DNA of 64,000 nt. Source: Immundisolibacterales bacterium (GTDB lineage Bacteria > Pseudomonadota > Gammaproteobacteria > HK1). Each line of letters begins with the position of its first letter. Position 1 is the stretch's first letter. Location of the stretch: positions 46,876 through 110,875 of the forward strand of contig JAPOPW010000039.1 of NCBI GenBank assembly GCA_026712715.1, read 5' to 3'. Made by a program: the position numbers and the translations under genes. This document shows positions 52,073-61,407 of the stretch, one piece after another. Below the pieces are notes generated by a model. It was not told the origin of the DNA. It did not search any database and was given only the letters and a program-made list of their open reading frames with translations.

Positions 52073-52993
52073 CTAGCGCATGCGGCGGGCGATCCGGGGG
52101 TCGAGGGTGTCGCGCAGGCCGTCCCCGAGCAGGTTGACCATGAGCACCATGAGCGCGAGGCAGACCCCCGGGTAGAACAGCATCCAGGACTTGATCTGGA
52201 AGTACACCCGGCCCTCGGCCATCATGTTGCCCCAGCTCGGGATCTCGGGCGGGGTGCCCGCGCCGAGGAAGCTGAGCAGCGCCTCCACGATCACGGCCGC
52301 CGCGCAGACGTAGGTCGCCTGCACCATGAGCGGCGCGAACGTGTTCGGAAGGATGTGCCGGAACAGGATCTTCGGAAGCCGCGTCCCCGACGAGACCGCC
52401 GCCTCGACGTACGGCATCTCCCGGATCGTGAGCACCACCGCCCGCACGAGCCGCACGACCCGCGGGATCTCGGGAATCGAGATCGCGATGATGACGTTCT
52501 GGACGCTCGAGCCGAACAGGGCCATGAGCGCGATCGCGAGGAGGATGCTCGGGATCGCCATCAGCCCGTCCATGACCCGCATGACGATCGCGTCGAACAG
52601 CCGGACGTAGCCCGCGAGGAGGCCGATGAGGAGCCCGAAGGCAGTGCTGAGGGCCGCCACCGCAAGCCCCACGGTGAGGGAGATCCGCGCCCCGTAGACG
52701 GTGCGGGCATACACGTCGCGCCCGAGATGGTCGGTTCCGAACCAGCCCATGCACGAAGTCGTGAACTCGAACCCGACCGCCTCCATCATGCACGGAGGCT
52801 TGAGGCGAACGGCCGGATTCAGCGCCATCGGGTCCGGTGCGAGATGGGTCGCGAACGTGGCCATGAGGGCCATCGCGAGGAGGACGGACGCGCTCACGAC
52901 AACCGTCGGGTTGCGCCGGGCGAACTCCGCCGCCTGGGCGGTTCGGCGCTGGAGCGTTCCCTCCGAAAAGACGTCGCCCGCGACTGCAACCAT
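52073..52993 (-). CDS. Peptide-type ABC permease, DppC-like (copy 2)
   Basis: 306 residues. It duplicates the copy at 48.4 kb (GTDHLGRDVYARTVYGARISL, LLSFLGAGTPPEIPSWGN). The difference is a 10-residue insertion with two cysteines (PPCMMEAVGFEFTTSCMGWF) in the first periplasmic loop. It pairs with the DppB-like copy 2 and precedes the binding-protein gene. Confidence 0.93.
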   Translation of the reverse strand: MVAVAGDVFSEGTLQRRTAQAAEFARRNPTVVVSASVLLAMALMATFATHLAPDPMALNPAVRLKPPCMMEAVGFEFTTSCMGWFGTDHLGRDVYARTVYGARISLTVGLAVAALSTAFGLLIGLLAGYVRLFDAIVMRVMDGLMAIPSILLAIALMALFGSSVQNVIIAISIPEIPRVVRLVRAVVLTIREMPYVEAAVSSGTRLPKILFRHILPNTFAPLMVQATYVCAAAVIVEALLSFLGAGTPPEIPSWGNMMAEGRVYFQIKSWMLFYPGVCLALMVLMVNLLGDGLRDTLDPRIARRMR

Positions 52994-53073
52994 GACTCAG
53001 GACTCCAGGCGTTGGCCGGCCGGCGCACCCGGACGGGCTCTCGATTCGTGACGGGAGGGAGCGGCCCGGGGCA

Positions 53074-54015
53074 TCAGTAGCGAATCCGCGGATCGAACAG
53101 GGTGTAGGTGAGGTCCGCGATCAGGTTGATGAAGACGTACACCCCGGAGAAGACCAGGATGATCGCCTGGATCACCGGATAGTCCCGGTGCAGGATCGCA
53201 TCCACGGTGAGCCGCCCGAGGCCGGGAATGTTGAAGACGCTCTCGGTCACCACCACCCCGCCGATGAGAAGCGCGATCCCGATGCCGATGATCGTCACGA
53301 TGGGGACCGCCGCGTTCTTGAGCGCGTGGCGCATGAGCACGACCGGGGAGCTGAGCCCCTTCGCCTGCGCGGTCCGGATGTAGTCCTCGGTCAGCACCTC
53401 GAGCACGCTCGCCCGCGAGATCCGGGCGATGAGCGCGGTGTACAGGGTGGCGAGGGCGAGGCTCGGCAGGACGATGCTCCGCAGGAACGGAAAGAACCCG
53501 TCCCCAATCGGCTTGTAGCCCTGGGCGGGGAACCAGCGAAGCTCTATCGCGAAGACGTACATCAGGATGTACCCGATCACGAAGATGGGGACCGAAAACC
53601 CGAGCACCGCGAACACCATCGTCGCCCGGTCCACCAGGGTCCCCGCGCGCCACGCGGCGAACACGCCAAGGGGCACCGCAATGACGATGCTGAGGATGGT
53701 GGTCAGGACGCAGAGAGCGAGGGTCGGCTCGAGTCGCTGGCCGATGAGCTTCGACACCGGCAGGTTGGAGAAGATGGAGACCCCGAGGTCACCCTGGGCG
53801 AGATGGCTCACCCAGCGGGCGAACTGGACGTGGACGGGCTGATCGAGGCCGAGCCGGGCCCGGATCTTCTCGATGTCCGCCGGGCTCGCATAGTCGCCGG
53901 CGATGATCGCGGCCGGATCGCCCGGGGTCAGGTGCAGGAGGAGAAAGACGAAGATCCCCACCACGGCCATGACCGGGATGGTGGCGACGATTCTCCTCAT
54001 GACGTAGGCGTACAT
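53074..54015 (-). CDS. Peptide-type ABC permease, DppB-like (copy 2)
   Basis: 313 residues, same length and layout as copy 1 (YAYVMRRIVATIPVM, HLTPGDPAAIIAGDYASP). ATG 54015 follows GGGGGAGG. It is the first gene of the seven-gene minus-strand locus B2-C2-binding protein-B1-C1-D-F. Two complete permease pairs with one ATPase pair are unusual. Confidence 0.94.
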   Translation of the reverse strand: MYAYVMRRIVATIPVMAVVGIFVFLLLHLTPGDPAAIIAGDYASPADIEKIRARLGLDQPVHVQFARWVSHLAQGDLGVSIFSNLPVSKLIGQRLEPTLALCVLTTILSIVIAVPLGVFAAWRAGTLVDRATMVFAVLGFSVPIFVIGYILMYVFAIELRWFPAQGYKPIGDGFFPFLRSIVLPSLALATLYTALIARISRASVLEVLTEDYIRTAQAKGLSSPVVLMRHALKNAAVPIVTIIGIGIALLIGGVVVTESVFNIPGLGRLTVDAILHRDYPVIQAIILVFSGVYVFINLIADLTYTLFDPRIRY

Positions 54016-54277
54016 CCGCCTCCCCCTCGCAAGCCCCGGGAGTGTACGTCCGATCCGCGCTCTCCGGCAAAGTCGTCCGGCCGCGGGCAGCGCCGTCGAC
54101 CGGTGCCGGGTTGGCCCTTCGAAGGAGGTGCGCGGCGGGCGAGGCGGATTCGCGAGCGTTGACCGGCATCGCGCCTCCCCTGCCGATGCCCGGTCGTGCA
54201 AGGGTCCGAATGCCCCTCCCTTCACCTCGACCGGACGGCTGCGGGCGCGAGCCGGACCGTCGTCCGAGGCCGGGCGG

Positions 54278-54868
54278 TCAGGAAGGGTCGAGGTCCGCGG
54301 CGAGGGAAACGCGCACCGTCTCGGGAGCGGGATCGGCGCGGTGCGTGTACTCGGGATGGTCGATGCCGATCGCGATCGTCTCCCCGCCCCGGGCCGCCGC
54401 CGCCAGCTCCGCCGGAAGCTCAAATCGCAGAAAGTGCACCGACGAGGTCTTCGCCTCGGTGGTCCGGTCGAGGTCCTCGTCCGCGACCGCCCATACCGGA
54501 CCGGAGTCGCCCACCCTTGCCCAGACCCGGTCCTCGATGCCGACCAGGCGGCCGAGGGCGACGCGGCGTTCCTCTTCGTCGTCGAACTCGATCATGAACG
54601 TCGCCTTCCAGTTCGAGCCGTCCGGAACGAGCGGGTTGTAGGCATCGAGCTCGCCTTCGATCTCCTCGGCCTCGAAGATCCGCTCGGTGCGGAGGATCTC
54701 CTGCACCTGGTACTGCATGGTCAGCCGGTCCTCGAAGTGCAGGGTCGCGTTGGGTCCGATCGGCAGCCGGCGCGATCGCTTGTGGCGAATCACGCGCTCC
54801 CGGAACGCGGGACGTTCGACGGCGTAACGCTCGAGGCTGAGCAGGTCTTCTCGGGTCAGCTTGTCCAT
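54278..54868 (-). CDS. DUF3501 family protein
   Basis: 196 residues starting with [20 protein letters not shown], the DUF3501 hallmark, then [22 protein letters not shown] and FEDDEEER-like acidic text ([13 protein letters not shown]). Function unknown. It is the last gene of the three-gene unit rubrerythrin, Fe-S oxidoreductase, DUF3501, a combination found in many proteobacteria, so a role in oxidative stress or iron-sulfur redox is likely. Confidence 0.88.
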   Translation of the reverse strand: MDKLTREDLLSLERYAVERPAFRERVIRHKRSRRLPIGPNATLHFEDRLTMQYQVQEILRTERIFEAEEIEGELDAYNPLVPDGSNWKATFMIEFDDEEERRVALGRLVGIEDRVWARVGDSGPVWAVADEDLDRTTEAKTSSVHFLRFELPAELAAAARGGETIAIGIDHPEYTHRADPAPETVRVSLAADLDPS

Positions 54869-54884
54869 CGAATTCTCCGCCGGT

Positions 54885-56429
54885 TCAGATTCCGTAAGCC
54901 CGGCGCAGCAGGGTGAGCGGATGCTCGGCCGCGCGGCCCTCGCCGAGACCGTGGGCGATGTGGTTGCCGGCCATGGGGCAGTCGCTCCCGAAGTGGTCGG
55001 GCGCTTCCTCGCGAACGCGCCTGGCCACCGGACGAACGATCTTCATCGAGTGCCGGTAGCTCTCGCGCTTGACCGCGTAGGTCCCGTCGTGCCCGGAGCA
55101 GCGCTCGATCACGCTCACCCGGGTGTCCGGCACCAGCGCGAGCACATCACGGGTCTTGGAGCCGATGTTCTGCACCCGCTGGTGACAGGCGGCGTGATAG
55201 GACACGGTTCCCAGGGAATGGCGGAAATCGGTGCGCAGCAGCCCTTCCCGGTGGCGTTGGGCGAGATACTCGAAGGGATCGAAGATCGCCGCCCGGACCT
55301 TCGCCACCGCTTCGTCCTCGGGAAACATGAGCGGCAGCTCCTGCTTGAACATGAGGACGCAAGACGGCACCGGCGCCACGATGTCGAATCCCTCGTCGAC
55401 GAGCTTCGCGAGCACCGGCACGTTCGCTTCCTTCGCCTTCTCGACCGACTCGAGGTCCCCGAGCTCGAGGCGCGGCATGCCGCAGCAGCGCTCGGACGGC
55501 GCGAGGCGCACCGCAATCGCGTTGTGCTCGAACACGGCCGCGAGGTCCTCCCCGATCCGGGGCTCGTTCCAGTTTCCATAGCAGGTGCCGAACAGGACCA
55601 CCTGACCCCGGGTTCGCTCGCCCGCCGTCGGACGTGCCGCCGCACCCCGGGCGCCGGACGCGGCCCCGCGCTCGCCCGCCGGCCCCCCCGCGCGCGCGGT
55701 GGCCGGGCCGGGAGACGGGAGCTTCCGGAGGCGGCGGCGGATCGACTTCGAGTCGTAGGGCGGCAGGTTCGCCTCGCGGTGAATGCCCGCTCCCGCGTCC
55801 ATGACCGCCCGTACCGGCTTCGAGCGGTTGGCCGCGTTCACGGCGTTCACCACCACCGGGAGGCTCGCGAAGCGTCCGACCACGTCCGTCTTCGTGATCA
55901 GTCGGTCCCGCACCCGGACCTTGCCGTGGCGATAGTTCACCGCCTTGGCGCGCAGCATCAGGTGCGGGAAGTCGACGTTCCACTCGTGCGGCGGAACGTA
56001 CGGGCATTTCGTCATGTAGCACAGATCGCAGAGATAGCACTGCTCGACGACCTTGCCGTAGTCGGACCGGCTGACCCCGTCCACCTCCATGGTCTCGCTC
56101 TCGTCGACGAGGTCGAACAGGGTGGGGAAGGCGTTGCAAAGGCTCACGCAGCGCCGGCACCCGTGACAGATGTCGAACACCCGCTCGAGCTCGGCATCGA
56201 GCGCCTCCCGGTCGAAGAAGTCGGGGCTGCGCCAGTCGATGGGATGGCGGGTCGGGGCGTCGAGGCTGCCCTCGCGGATCGCCCCCCCTCCGAGAGACGC
56301 GGCGGCGGGGGTCGCCGCGGAAGGACGGGACGGGTCTCCCGATCCCCCGCGGCGCCCCGCCGGAACGCAGGCCGCAGCGGGCTCGGAGCCCGCCGCGCAG
56401 GAGCCGCCCGTTGCACCTTGCACCGCCAT
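54885..56429 (-). CDS. Fe-S oxidoreductase with two 4Fe-4S and CCG domains (HdrD/GlpC-like)
   Basis: 514 residues. Two ferredoxin motifs, [15 protein letters not shown] (about residues 93-107) and [14 protein letters not shown] (about 132-145), are followed by a C-terminal region with the cysteine clusters [23 protein letters not shown] and CSGHDGTY, typical of the CCG domain that holds a noncubane cluster. A Gly/Ala-rich leader of about 70 residues precedes homology; the true start could be internal. Likely passes electrons, with rubrerythrin upstream and DUF3501 downstream as partners. Confidence 0.9.
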   Translation of the reverse strand: MAVQGATGGSCAAGSEPAAACVPAGRRGGSGDPSRPSAATPAAASLGGGAIREGSLDAPTRHPIDWRSPDFFDREALDAELERVFDICHGCRRCVSLCNAFPTLFDLVDESETMEVDGVSRSDYGKVVEQCYLCDLCYMTKCPYVPPHEWNVDFPHLMLRAKAVNYRHGKVRVRDRLITKTDVVGRFASLPVVVNAVNAANRSKPVRAVMDAGAGIHREANLPPYDSKSIRRRLRKLPSPGPATARAGGPAGERGAASGARGAAARPTAGERTRGQVVLFGTCYGNWNEPRIGEDLAAVFEHNAIAVRLAPSERCCGMPRLELGDLESVEKAKEANVPVLAKLVDEGFDIVAPVPSCVLMFKQELPLMFPEDEAVAKVRAAIFDPFEYLAQRHREGLLRTDFRHSLGTVSYHAACHQRVQNIGSKTRDVLALVPDTRVSVIERCSGHDGTYAVKRESYRHSMKIVRPVARRVREEAPDHFGSDCPMAGNHIAHGLGEGRAAEHPLTLLRRAYGI

Positions 56430-56488
56430 CTCGTCTCTTCCCGGTCGCGAGCGGCGGCGGGCGCCGCCGCTACCTTGTCGGCCTTCCT

Positions 56489-56908
56489 TCAGGCATCCAG
56501 CCCGTCGAGAGCCTTCTGGAAGCGGTTGGCATGGGACCGCTCCGCCTTGGCGAGGGTCTCGAACCAGTCCGCGATCTCCTCGTGCCCTTCGTCGCGCGCG
56601 GTCTTGGCCATGCCCGGGTACATGTCCGTGTACTCGTGGGTCTCGCCCGCGATCGCGGCCTTGAGGTTCTCGGAGGTGCCGCCGATCGGCAGCCCGGTCG
56701 CCGGGTCTCCGACCTCCTCCAGGTACTCGAGATGGCCGTGGGCGTGGCCGGTCTCGCCCTCTGCGGTGGAGCGGAACACGGCGGAGACGTCGTTGTATCC
56801 CTCGACATCCGCCTTGGCGGCGAAGTAGAGGTAACGCCGATTCGCCTGCGACTCGCCCGCGAAGGCGTCCTTGAGGTTCTGTTCGGTCCTGGTTCCCTTG
56901 AGGGCCAT
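56489..56908 (-). CDS. Rubrerythrin-type diiron protein, without rubredoxin domain
   Basis: 139 residues, a four-helix ferritin-like domain. Iron ligands are seen in [14 protein letters not shown] (Glu19), [11 protein letters not shown] (Glu52, His55), [12 protein letters not shown] and [10 protein letters not shown]. The usual C-terminal rubredoxin (CxxCG pairs) is missing, so electrons must come from another protein, probably the Fe-S oxidoreductase encoded next. It would reduce hydrogen peroxide. ATG 56908 with GGAGGAA; an OxyR-like site and promoter lie about 60-125 bp upstream. Confidence 0.9.
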   Translation of the reverse strand: MALKGTRTEQNLKDAFAGESQANRRYLYFAAKADVEGYNDVSAVFRSTAEGETGHAHGHLEYLEEVGDPATGLPIGGTSENLKAAIAGETHEYTDMYPGMAKTARDEGHEEIADWFETLAKAERSHANRFQKALDGLDA

Positions 56909-56966
56909 GGTGTATTCCTCCTCGGTGTGAGTGAAAGAAGGCCTTGCCAGCCGTGGATGGATGCGA

Positions 56967-57032
56967 AGCATACGGTCTGTATATTCATAGTCAAAATCGT
57001 TTGTTCATATCGAATTGATAGTTATTGACTAT
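56967..57032 (-). promoter_or_regulatory. Rubrerythrin promoter with OxyR-like tandem operator
   Basis: On the minus strand a -35 box TTGACT (56989-56994), 16-bp spacer and -10 box TATGCT (56967-56972) point at the rubrerythrin operon. Directly upstream is ATAG-N7-CTAT (57018-57032, 14 of 15 consensus positions) and, after exactly 7 bp, a weaker ATCG-N7-ATAT (56996-57010). Two such 15-bp motifs 7 bp apart are the OxyR consensus layout. oxyR itself is the next gene upstream. Confidence 0.65.
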
Positions 57033-57238
57033 GGTAGAACGGGCCGTATCGCCGATCGGGAGCCCGCGGCGCGATTCGTTGCATTGCACTACGGTGCGGG
57101 CGCGCCGGGCGGCACGGGCCGTCCGACGCCGCGCGGCCGCCGCACACGGCGGCCGGGTCCGCCGTGCCCGCCAAGTCTCGCTCACGCACCGCGACCGAGC
57201 CTGCAACGATCACGACCATCGCCCCGGCGTGGCTGCGT

Positions 57239-58198
57239 TCACCGGCTTCGTCCGGACTTGCCGGCGGGCACTTCGCCGCCACCCGCCCCCGGCGCCTTGC
57301 GCACCGTGTTCGGGAGGTGGCCGAGCACCACCTCGCGAAGCGCGCCAAGAACGTGCGGGTTCGGGAAGGACCGCCGGTGGACGAGCCGCACCTGCCGGCT
57401 CGCCCCCGGGAGATCGAGGGGACGGGCCACCACCCCGAGATCGGTCATCCACGGCCCGCCGATCGCGAGGGCGGGAACGAGGGTGCAGCCGAAGCCCGCC
57501 CCGACGAGCTGAAGCAGCGTCTCGAGGCTCGACGCGCGGAAATCGGCGAGCTCGCCGTCCGCCTCCGGCCGTCCGCAGAGGTCCGCCACCTGATCGCTCA
57601 GGCAGTGGCCGTCGGCGAGCAGCAGCAGATCGAGGCCGCGCAGCGCCTCGACGCCGATCTCTTCCGTCTCGTTCAGGGGGTCGTCGAGGGTATGGGCGAT
57701 CCAGAACGGCTCGTCGAAGAGCGGGGTCTCGGCGAGGGACGGGTCCCCGGGAGAGGTCGCGAGGAGGGCGGCGTCGATCTCGTGCGACCGGAGCCTGCCG
57801 AGCAGCGAATCGGTGACCTCCTCGGTGAGCACCAGCTTGAGGCCCGGATGCCGCTCGCGCAGCGGACGCAGCACGAGCGGCATCAGGTAAGGGCTCAGGG
57901 TCGGAATGACCCCGAGCCGCAGCGGCGCGGACAGGGGGTCGCGGCGAGCGTTGGCGATCGCCTCGATCCGCTCCACCTGGGCCATGACCCGCCGTGCACA
58001 ATCGATGATGTCCTCTCCGGCCGGGGTAGCGCTGACCGAGCGGTTCGTGCGCTCGAAGATCGGCACCCCGAGGCGCTCCTCGAGCTTGCGGATCTGACCG
58101 CTCAGGGTGGGCTGACTGACGTGACATGCATCCGCGGCACGACCGAAGTGCAGCTCGTCGGCGACCGCGACGAGATATTGCAGGTCGCGGAGGTTCAT
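57239..58198 (-). CDS. oxyR: LysR-family peroxide regulator OxyR
   Basis: 319 residues. The N-terminal helix-turn-helix is typical (RAADACHVSQPTLSGQIRKLE, residues about 20-40). The redox pair sits at Cys199 and Cys208 in DGHCLSDQVADLCG, the same positions and spacing as in E. coli OxyR, and SSLETLLQLVGAGFG follows as in that protein. Hydrogen peroxide would oxidise the pair to a disulfide and activate target genes. Gap of 330 bp to the rubrerythrin gene, which has an OxyR-like operator. Confidence 0.92.
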   Translation of the reverse strand: MNLRDLQYLVAVADELHFGRAADACHVSQPTLSGQIRKLEERLGVPIFERTNRSVSATPAGEDIIDCARRVMAQVERIEAIANARRDPLSAPLRLGVIPTLSPYLMPLVLRPLRERHPGLKLVLTEEVTDSLLGRLRSHEIDAALLATSPGDPSLAETPLFDEPFWIAHTLDDPLNETEEIGVEALRGLDLLLLADGHCLSDQVADLCGRPEADGELADFRASSLETLLQLVGAGFGCTLVPALAIGGPWMTDLGVVARPLDLPGASRQVRLVHRRSFPNPHVLGALREVVLGHLPNTVRKAPGAGGGEVPAGKSGRSR

Positions 58199-58217
58199 TG
58201 CCCGTCCACGGCAGGGA

Positions 58218-58664
58218 TCAGATCACCCGGAGGCGGTCGCGGACCTCGAAGATGAGGGCGTCCGCCGCCGCTCCGATCCGCTCCGTCCGGTCTTCCATCG
58301 CCCGGGTGCACACCTCGAACCCTCCGTCGGTGATGGCCTGGGTGAGCGAGATGAGGGAATCGAACGCGGCCTCGTTGTCCGGACCGGGAGTCAGGCGGCC
58401 GAGCTCGCGCCCGACCCGCGCGCGGGTTCGCTTGATTTCCGAGGCGAGCCCCCGCGCCCCGCTGTCTTCACCGGGCCGGAGCCAGTACCGGATGCCGAGG
58501 TTCTCGAGCTGCCGGACGTCGCTCTCGATCCGGTACATCCGTTCCTGAATCGCCTGGCGGCGATTGGACGCCGAGGTGTAGAGGTGGCTCGGCACCGCCG
58601 CAATGAGGACCCCGAACGTGATGAGGACGAGGTCGAAGAGGAGATCCATCCACGGACCGTTCAC
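58218..58664 (-). CDS. Small membrane protein of unknown function
   Basis: 148 residues. One hydrophobic helix at residues about 9-25 (FDLVLITFGVLIAAVP), then a charged, mostly helical cytoplasmic or periplasmic part rich in Arg and Glu (residues 35-148), likely coiled-coil. I do not recognise the family. It lies 25 bp downstream of a DUF4325 gene on the same strand, and 19 bp upstream-side of oxyR, so these three may be co-transcribed. Confidence 0.7.
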   Translation of the reverse strand: MNGPWMDLLFDLVLITFGVLIAAVPSHLYTSASNRRQAIQERMYRIESDVRQLENLGIRYWLRPGEDSGARGLASEIKRTRARVGRELGRLTPGPDNEAAFDSLISLTQAITDGGFEVCTRAMEDRTERIGAAADALIFEVRDRLRVI

Positions 58665-58689
58665 CGCGGTCTTCCGGCCCGGTCGGATA

Positions 58690-59001
58690 TCAGGCGTGGG
58701 CCTGGTCTATGTAGGACCAGATCTCCCGCATGAGGACCTCGTCGCGGCTTTCGAGCCGCAGCTTCCGGCGAAGCTGCTCGGACGTGAAGGCGCCGGAGCG
58801 CACGAGCCCGCCGAACGCCTCGCTGAGGAACGACGACCCGTACCCTTCCGCGCAGTCGAGGTGCAGGACCACGACGTCTTCGGCGGCGAGCGCAGGTCCC
58901 AGGGTGTCCTCCCGGAACGCTTCCGCGCACCAGGGTCCGTCCGCGCGAGAGCGCCCTCCCGGACACGGCGAGAAGTCACGTCCCATCTTGATGGTTCGCA
59001 T
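58690..59001 (-). CDS. DUF4325 (STAS-like) protein
   Basis: 103 residues. The pattern GRSRADGPWCAEAFREDTL, VVLHLDCAEGYGSSFLSEAFGGLVR matches the small STAS-like DUF4325 family, which usually accompanies a partner such as a GHKL ATPase or membrane protein. ATG 59001 was chosen as the homology starts there; an upstream start would add 20 residues. Function is unknown. Confidence 0.72.
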   Translation of the reverse strand: MRTIKMGRDFSPCPGGRSRADGPWCAEAFREDTLGPALAAEDVVVLHLDCAEGYGSSFLSEAFGGLVRSGAFTSEQLRRKLRLESRDEVLMREIWSYIDQAHA

Positions 59002-59071
59002 TGAAACCGCCCCCTGGCCGCGGGCCGCGTTCGCAAGTCCGCGCCCGTCCCGGCCGAACATCGCTCCGTTT

Positions 59072-59081
59072 CCAATATTGG
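59072..59081. promoter_or_regulatory. Palindrome CCAATATTGG in a divergent promoter region
   Basis: A perfect 10-bp palindrome in the 162-bp gap between the DUF4325 gene and the divergent flavoprotein gene. It is the only AT-rich stretch there and may be an operator. Which protein binds is unknown. Confidence 0.3.
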
Positions 59082-59163
59082 GGACCCGGCCCGGTCAATG
59101 CAAGGTGCTGAAGCAGGGAGCCGCGACGCGGGACCGGCGACCGCCACCGTGTAACATGACTGC

Positions 59164-60390
59164 ATGGAAGCGATCGAAGAAGCAGTCGAAGCCGCGCGCG
59201 ACGAAACGGCAGCGCTCGATCCGCGCTCGCTTGGCGAAGGCCCGCCGCTCGAGGCGGCGCGTGCCCTCGTTCCCCTCATCCGGCGAGAGGCGGCGCGGAT
59301 GCACGAGGAGCGCGAGCTCACCCCGGAGGTCGCGACCGCCCTCGCCGACGCGCGCCTTTTCCACATGTTCGTTCCCCGCTCCCTCGGCGGCCGCGAGCTT
59401 CCGCAGCCGGAATACCTGGCGGTGGTCGAGGCGCTCGGCCACGCCGACGCGAGCACCGGCTGGTGCGTGAACCAGGGCGCGGTGTTCATGACCACCTCCG
59501 CGTTCATCGACCGGGGGGCGGCGGAGCGGATCTGGGACAGCCCGCGCACGGTGATTGCGAACGGCCCGTCACCGACGGCCCTCGCGCGCCGCGCGCCGAA
59601 CGGCTACCGCGTGACGGGCCGCTGGACGTTCTCGAGCGGGTTCCCCCATGCGACCTGGCTCGCCGGGCTCTCCGTGCTCGCCGACGAGCACGGAGAGCGC
59701 CTGCGGGGCCCCGACGGAGAGATGGTCGTCCGGCACATGATCTTCCCCAAGTCCGCGGCAATCCGGCACGACACCTGGCACACCCGCGGGCTCCGGGCGA
59801 CCGGAAGCTACGACTTCGAGGTGAAGGACATCTTCGTGCCGGAGGAGAATTCGGTCTGGACCTACGGCGACACGGTCAAGGAGCCGGGCCCCCTCTATGC
59901 CTACTCGATGGTCCTCCTGTTCGCGTGCGGCTTCGCCTCGGTGGCCCTGGGGGTCGCCCGGGCCGGACTCGACTCCTTCATCGACTTCGCGGGGGGCAAG
60001 CGCCCCCGCGGCGACCGCGCCCGGCTCGCCGACAAGCAGGTGGTCCAGTCGCAGGTCGGGGCGGCGGAGATGAAGTGGCGCTCGGGACGCTACGGCCTGC
60101 ACGGGGCGGTGCGAGAGGTGTGGGACCGGGTCTCGGCGACCGGGCGGTTCGCGATCGAGGACCGGGTCGCCCTCCGGGGCGCGGCGACCCATGCAATACA
60201 CCTCGCGAAGGAGGCGGTGGACATCGCGTACGAGGCCTGCGGTTCGGACGCCATCTTCGAGCACCACCCGATCCAGCAGCGCTTCCAGGACATTCACACC
60301 ATCACCCAGCACCTCCAGGGCCGGCGCGCCCACTACGAGACGATCGGGCAGCTCGTCCTCGGCGTCGAGCCCGACCGCCAATGGCTGTAG
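59164..60390 (+). CDS. Acyl-CoA dehydrogenase-fold flavin-dependent monooxygenase (HsaA/HpaH-like)
   Basis: 408 residues. N-terminal helical domain, then the flavin-binding middle (GRWTFSSGFPHATWLAGLS around residue 155), and a C-terminal four-helix bundle ending HLQGRRAHYETIGQLVLGVE. The ending HYETIGQLVLG is typical for two-component monooxygenases that use reduced flavin, instead of CoA-ester dehydrogenases. A flavin reductase is not adjacent. It is followed by a luciferase-like oxidoreductase gene 70 bp downstream on the same strand. Confidence 0.85.
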   Translation: MEAIEEAVEAARDETAALDPRSLGEGPPLEAARALVPLIRREAARMHEERELTPEVATALADARLFHMFVPRSLGGRELPQPEYLAVVEALGHADASTGWCVNQGAVFMTTSAFIDRGAAERIWDSPRTVIANGPSPTALARRAPNGYRVTGRWTFSSGFPHATWLAGLSVLADEHGERLRGPDGEMVVRHMIFPKSAAIRHDTWHTRGLRATGSYDFEVKDIFVPEENSVWTYGDTVKEPGPLYAYSMVLLFACGFASVALGVARAGLDSFIDFAGGKRPRGDRARLADKQVVQSQVGAAEMKWRSGRYGLHGAVREVWDRVSATGRFAIEDRVALRGAATHAIHLAKEAVDIAYEACGSDAIFEHHPIQQRFQDIHTITQHLQGRRAHYETIGQLVLGVEPDRQWL

Positions 60391-60461
60391 CCGCGCGCGG
60401 CGCCCGACCCCGAATCGCCCGGCAACGTGACTCGAATCGACAACCAGGAGAACGAGGACCG

Positions 60462-61295
60462 ATGAAGATCGGCATCTACATCTTTGCCACCGACTACACG
60501 ATACGGATCGACGAGCTCGCCCGCGCGGCGGAGGCGCGCGCCTTCGCGTCGCTGTCCATCCCGGAGCATCCCCACATCCCGGCCAGCCGCCGCAGCGCCT
60601 GGCCGGGCGGCGCCGATCTGCCCCGCGAGTACTGGCACACCCTCGACCCCTTCGTGGCGCTCGGGGTCGCCGCCGCCGCCACCAGCACGATCCGCCTCGG
60701 AACCGGGATCTGCCTCCTCACCGAGCGCGACCCGATCGTCAATGCGAAGGAAGCCGCGACCCTGGACCTGCTGTCCGGCGGCCGTTTCGAGCTCGCGATC
60801 GGCGCGGGCTGGAATGCCGAGGAGATGGAGAACCACGGAACCGCCTTCGCGACCCGCTTCCGGGTCATGAGCGAGCGGGCGCGGGCGATGAAGGTCATCT
60901 GGGCGGAGGAGGAGCCGGAGTTCCACGGGGAGTTCGTCGACTTCGATCCGATCTGGTCCTGGCCGAAGCCGATCCAGAATCCGGGCCCACCGATCCTCGT
61001 GGGCGGGGAGACCGACCATACCCTGCGACGGGTGGTCGACTGGGCGGACGGCTGGTTCCCGCGCGGACGGGGCGACTTCGATCCCGCCGAAGGGATGGCG
61101 CGCCTTGCGCGGATCGCGGACGAGGCGGGCCGCTCCATGGACAATATCAACGTCTCGCTCTTCGGCGCCGTGCCGAACCGTGACGCGCTCGGGCGGGCCG
61201 AGGACGCAGGCATGACGAGGGCCATCCTCGCCCTGCCCTCGAACGATCGCGACGACGTCATGCGCCGTCTCGACCGCCACGCGGAGCTGCTGTAG
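60462..61295 (+). CDS. LLM-class flavin/F420-type oxidoreductase (first)
   Basis: 277 residues, a TIM barrel of the luciferase-like monooxygenase family: KIGIYIFATDYTIRIDELAR, TSTIRLGTGICLLTERDP, LDLLSGGRFELAIGAGWN and PPILVGGETDHTLRRVV. The NGWN-like loop at about residue 105 is the flavin-phosphate contact. ATG 60462 has AGGAG and GAGGA upstream. It likely works with the monooxygenase before it. Cofactor FMN or F420 cannot be decided. Confidence 0.9.
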   Translation: MKIGIYIFATDYTIRIDELARAAEARAFASLSIPEHPHIPASRRSAWPGGADLPREYWHTLDPFVALGVAAAATSTIRLGTGICLLTERDPIVNAKEAATLDLLSGGRFELAIGAGWNAEEMENHGTAFATRFRVMSERARAMKVIWAEEEPEFHGEFVDFDPIWSWPKPIQNPGPPILVGGETDHTLRRVVDWADGWFPRGRGDFDPAEGMARLARIADEAGRSMDNINVSLFGAVPNRDALGRAEDAGMTRAILALPSNDRDDVMRRLDRHAELL

Positions 61296-61407
61296 CGCGA
61301 CGGGGAAGGACGCGGCCCGGGCGGCTCCTGCCGCCCGGGTCGCAGTTCGATCGGCCGCGCGTGCCGGTCGCGGTCGACGCGGCCGCGAAGCCCGGCATGG
61401 CCTCCGC

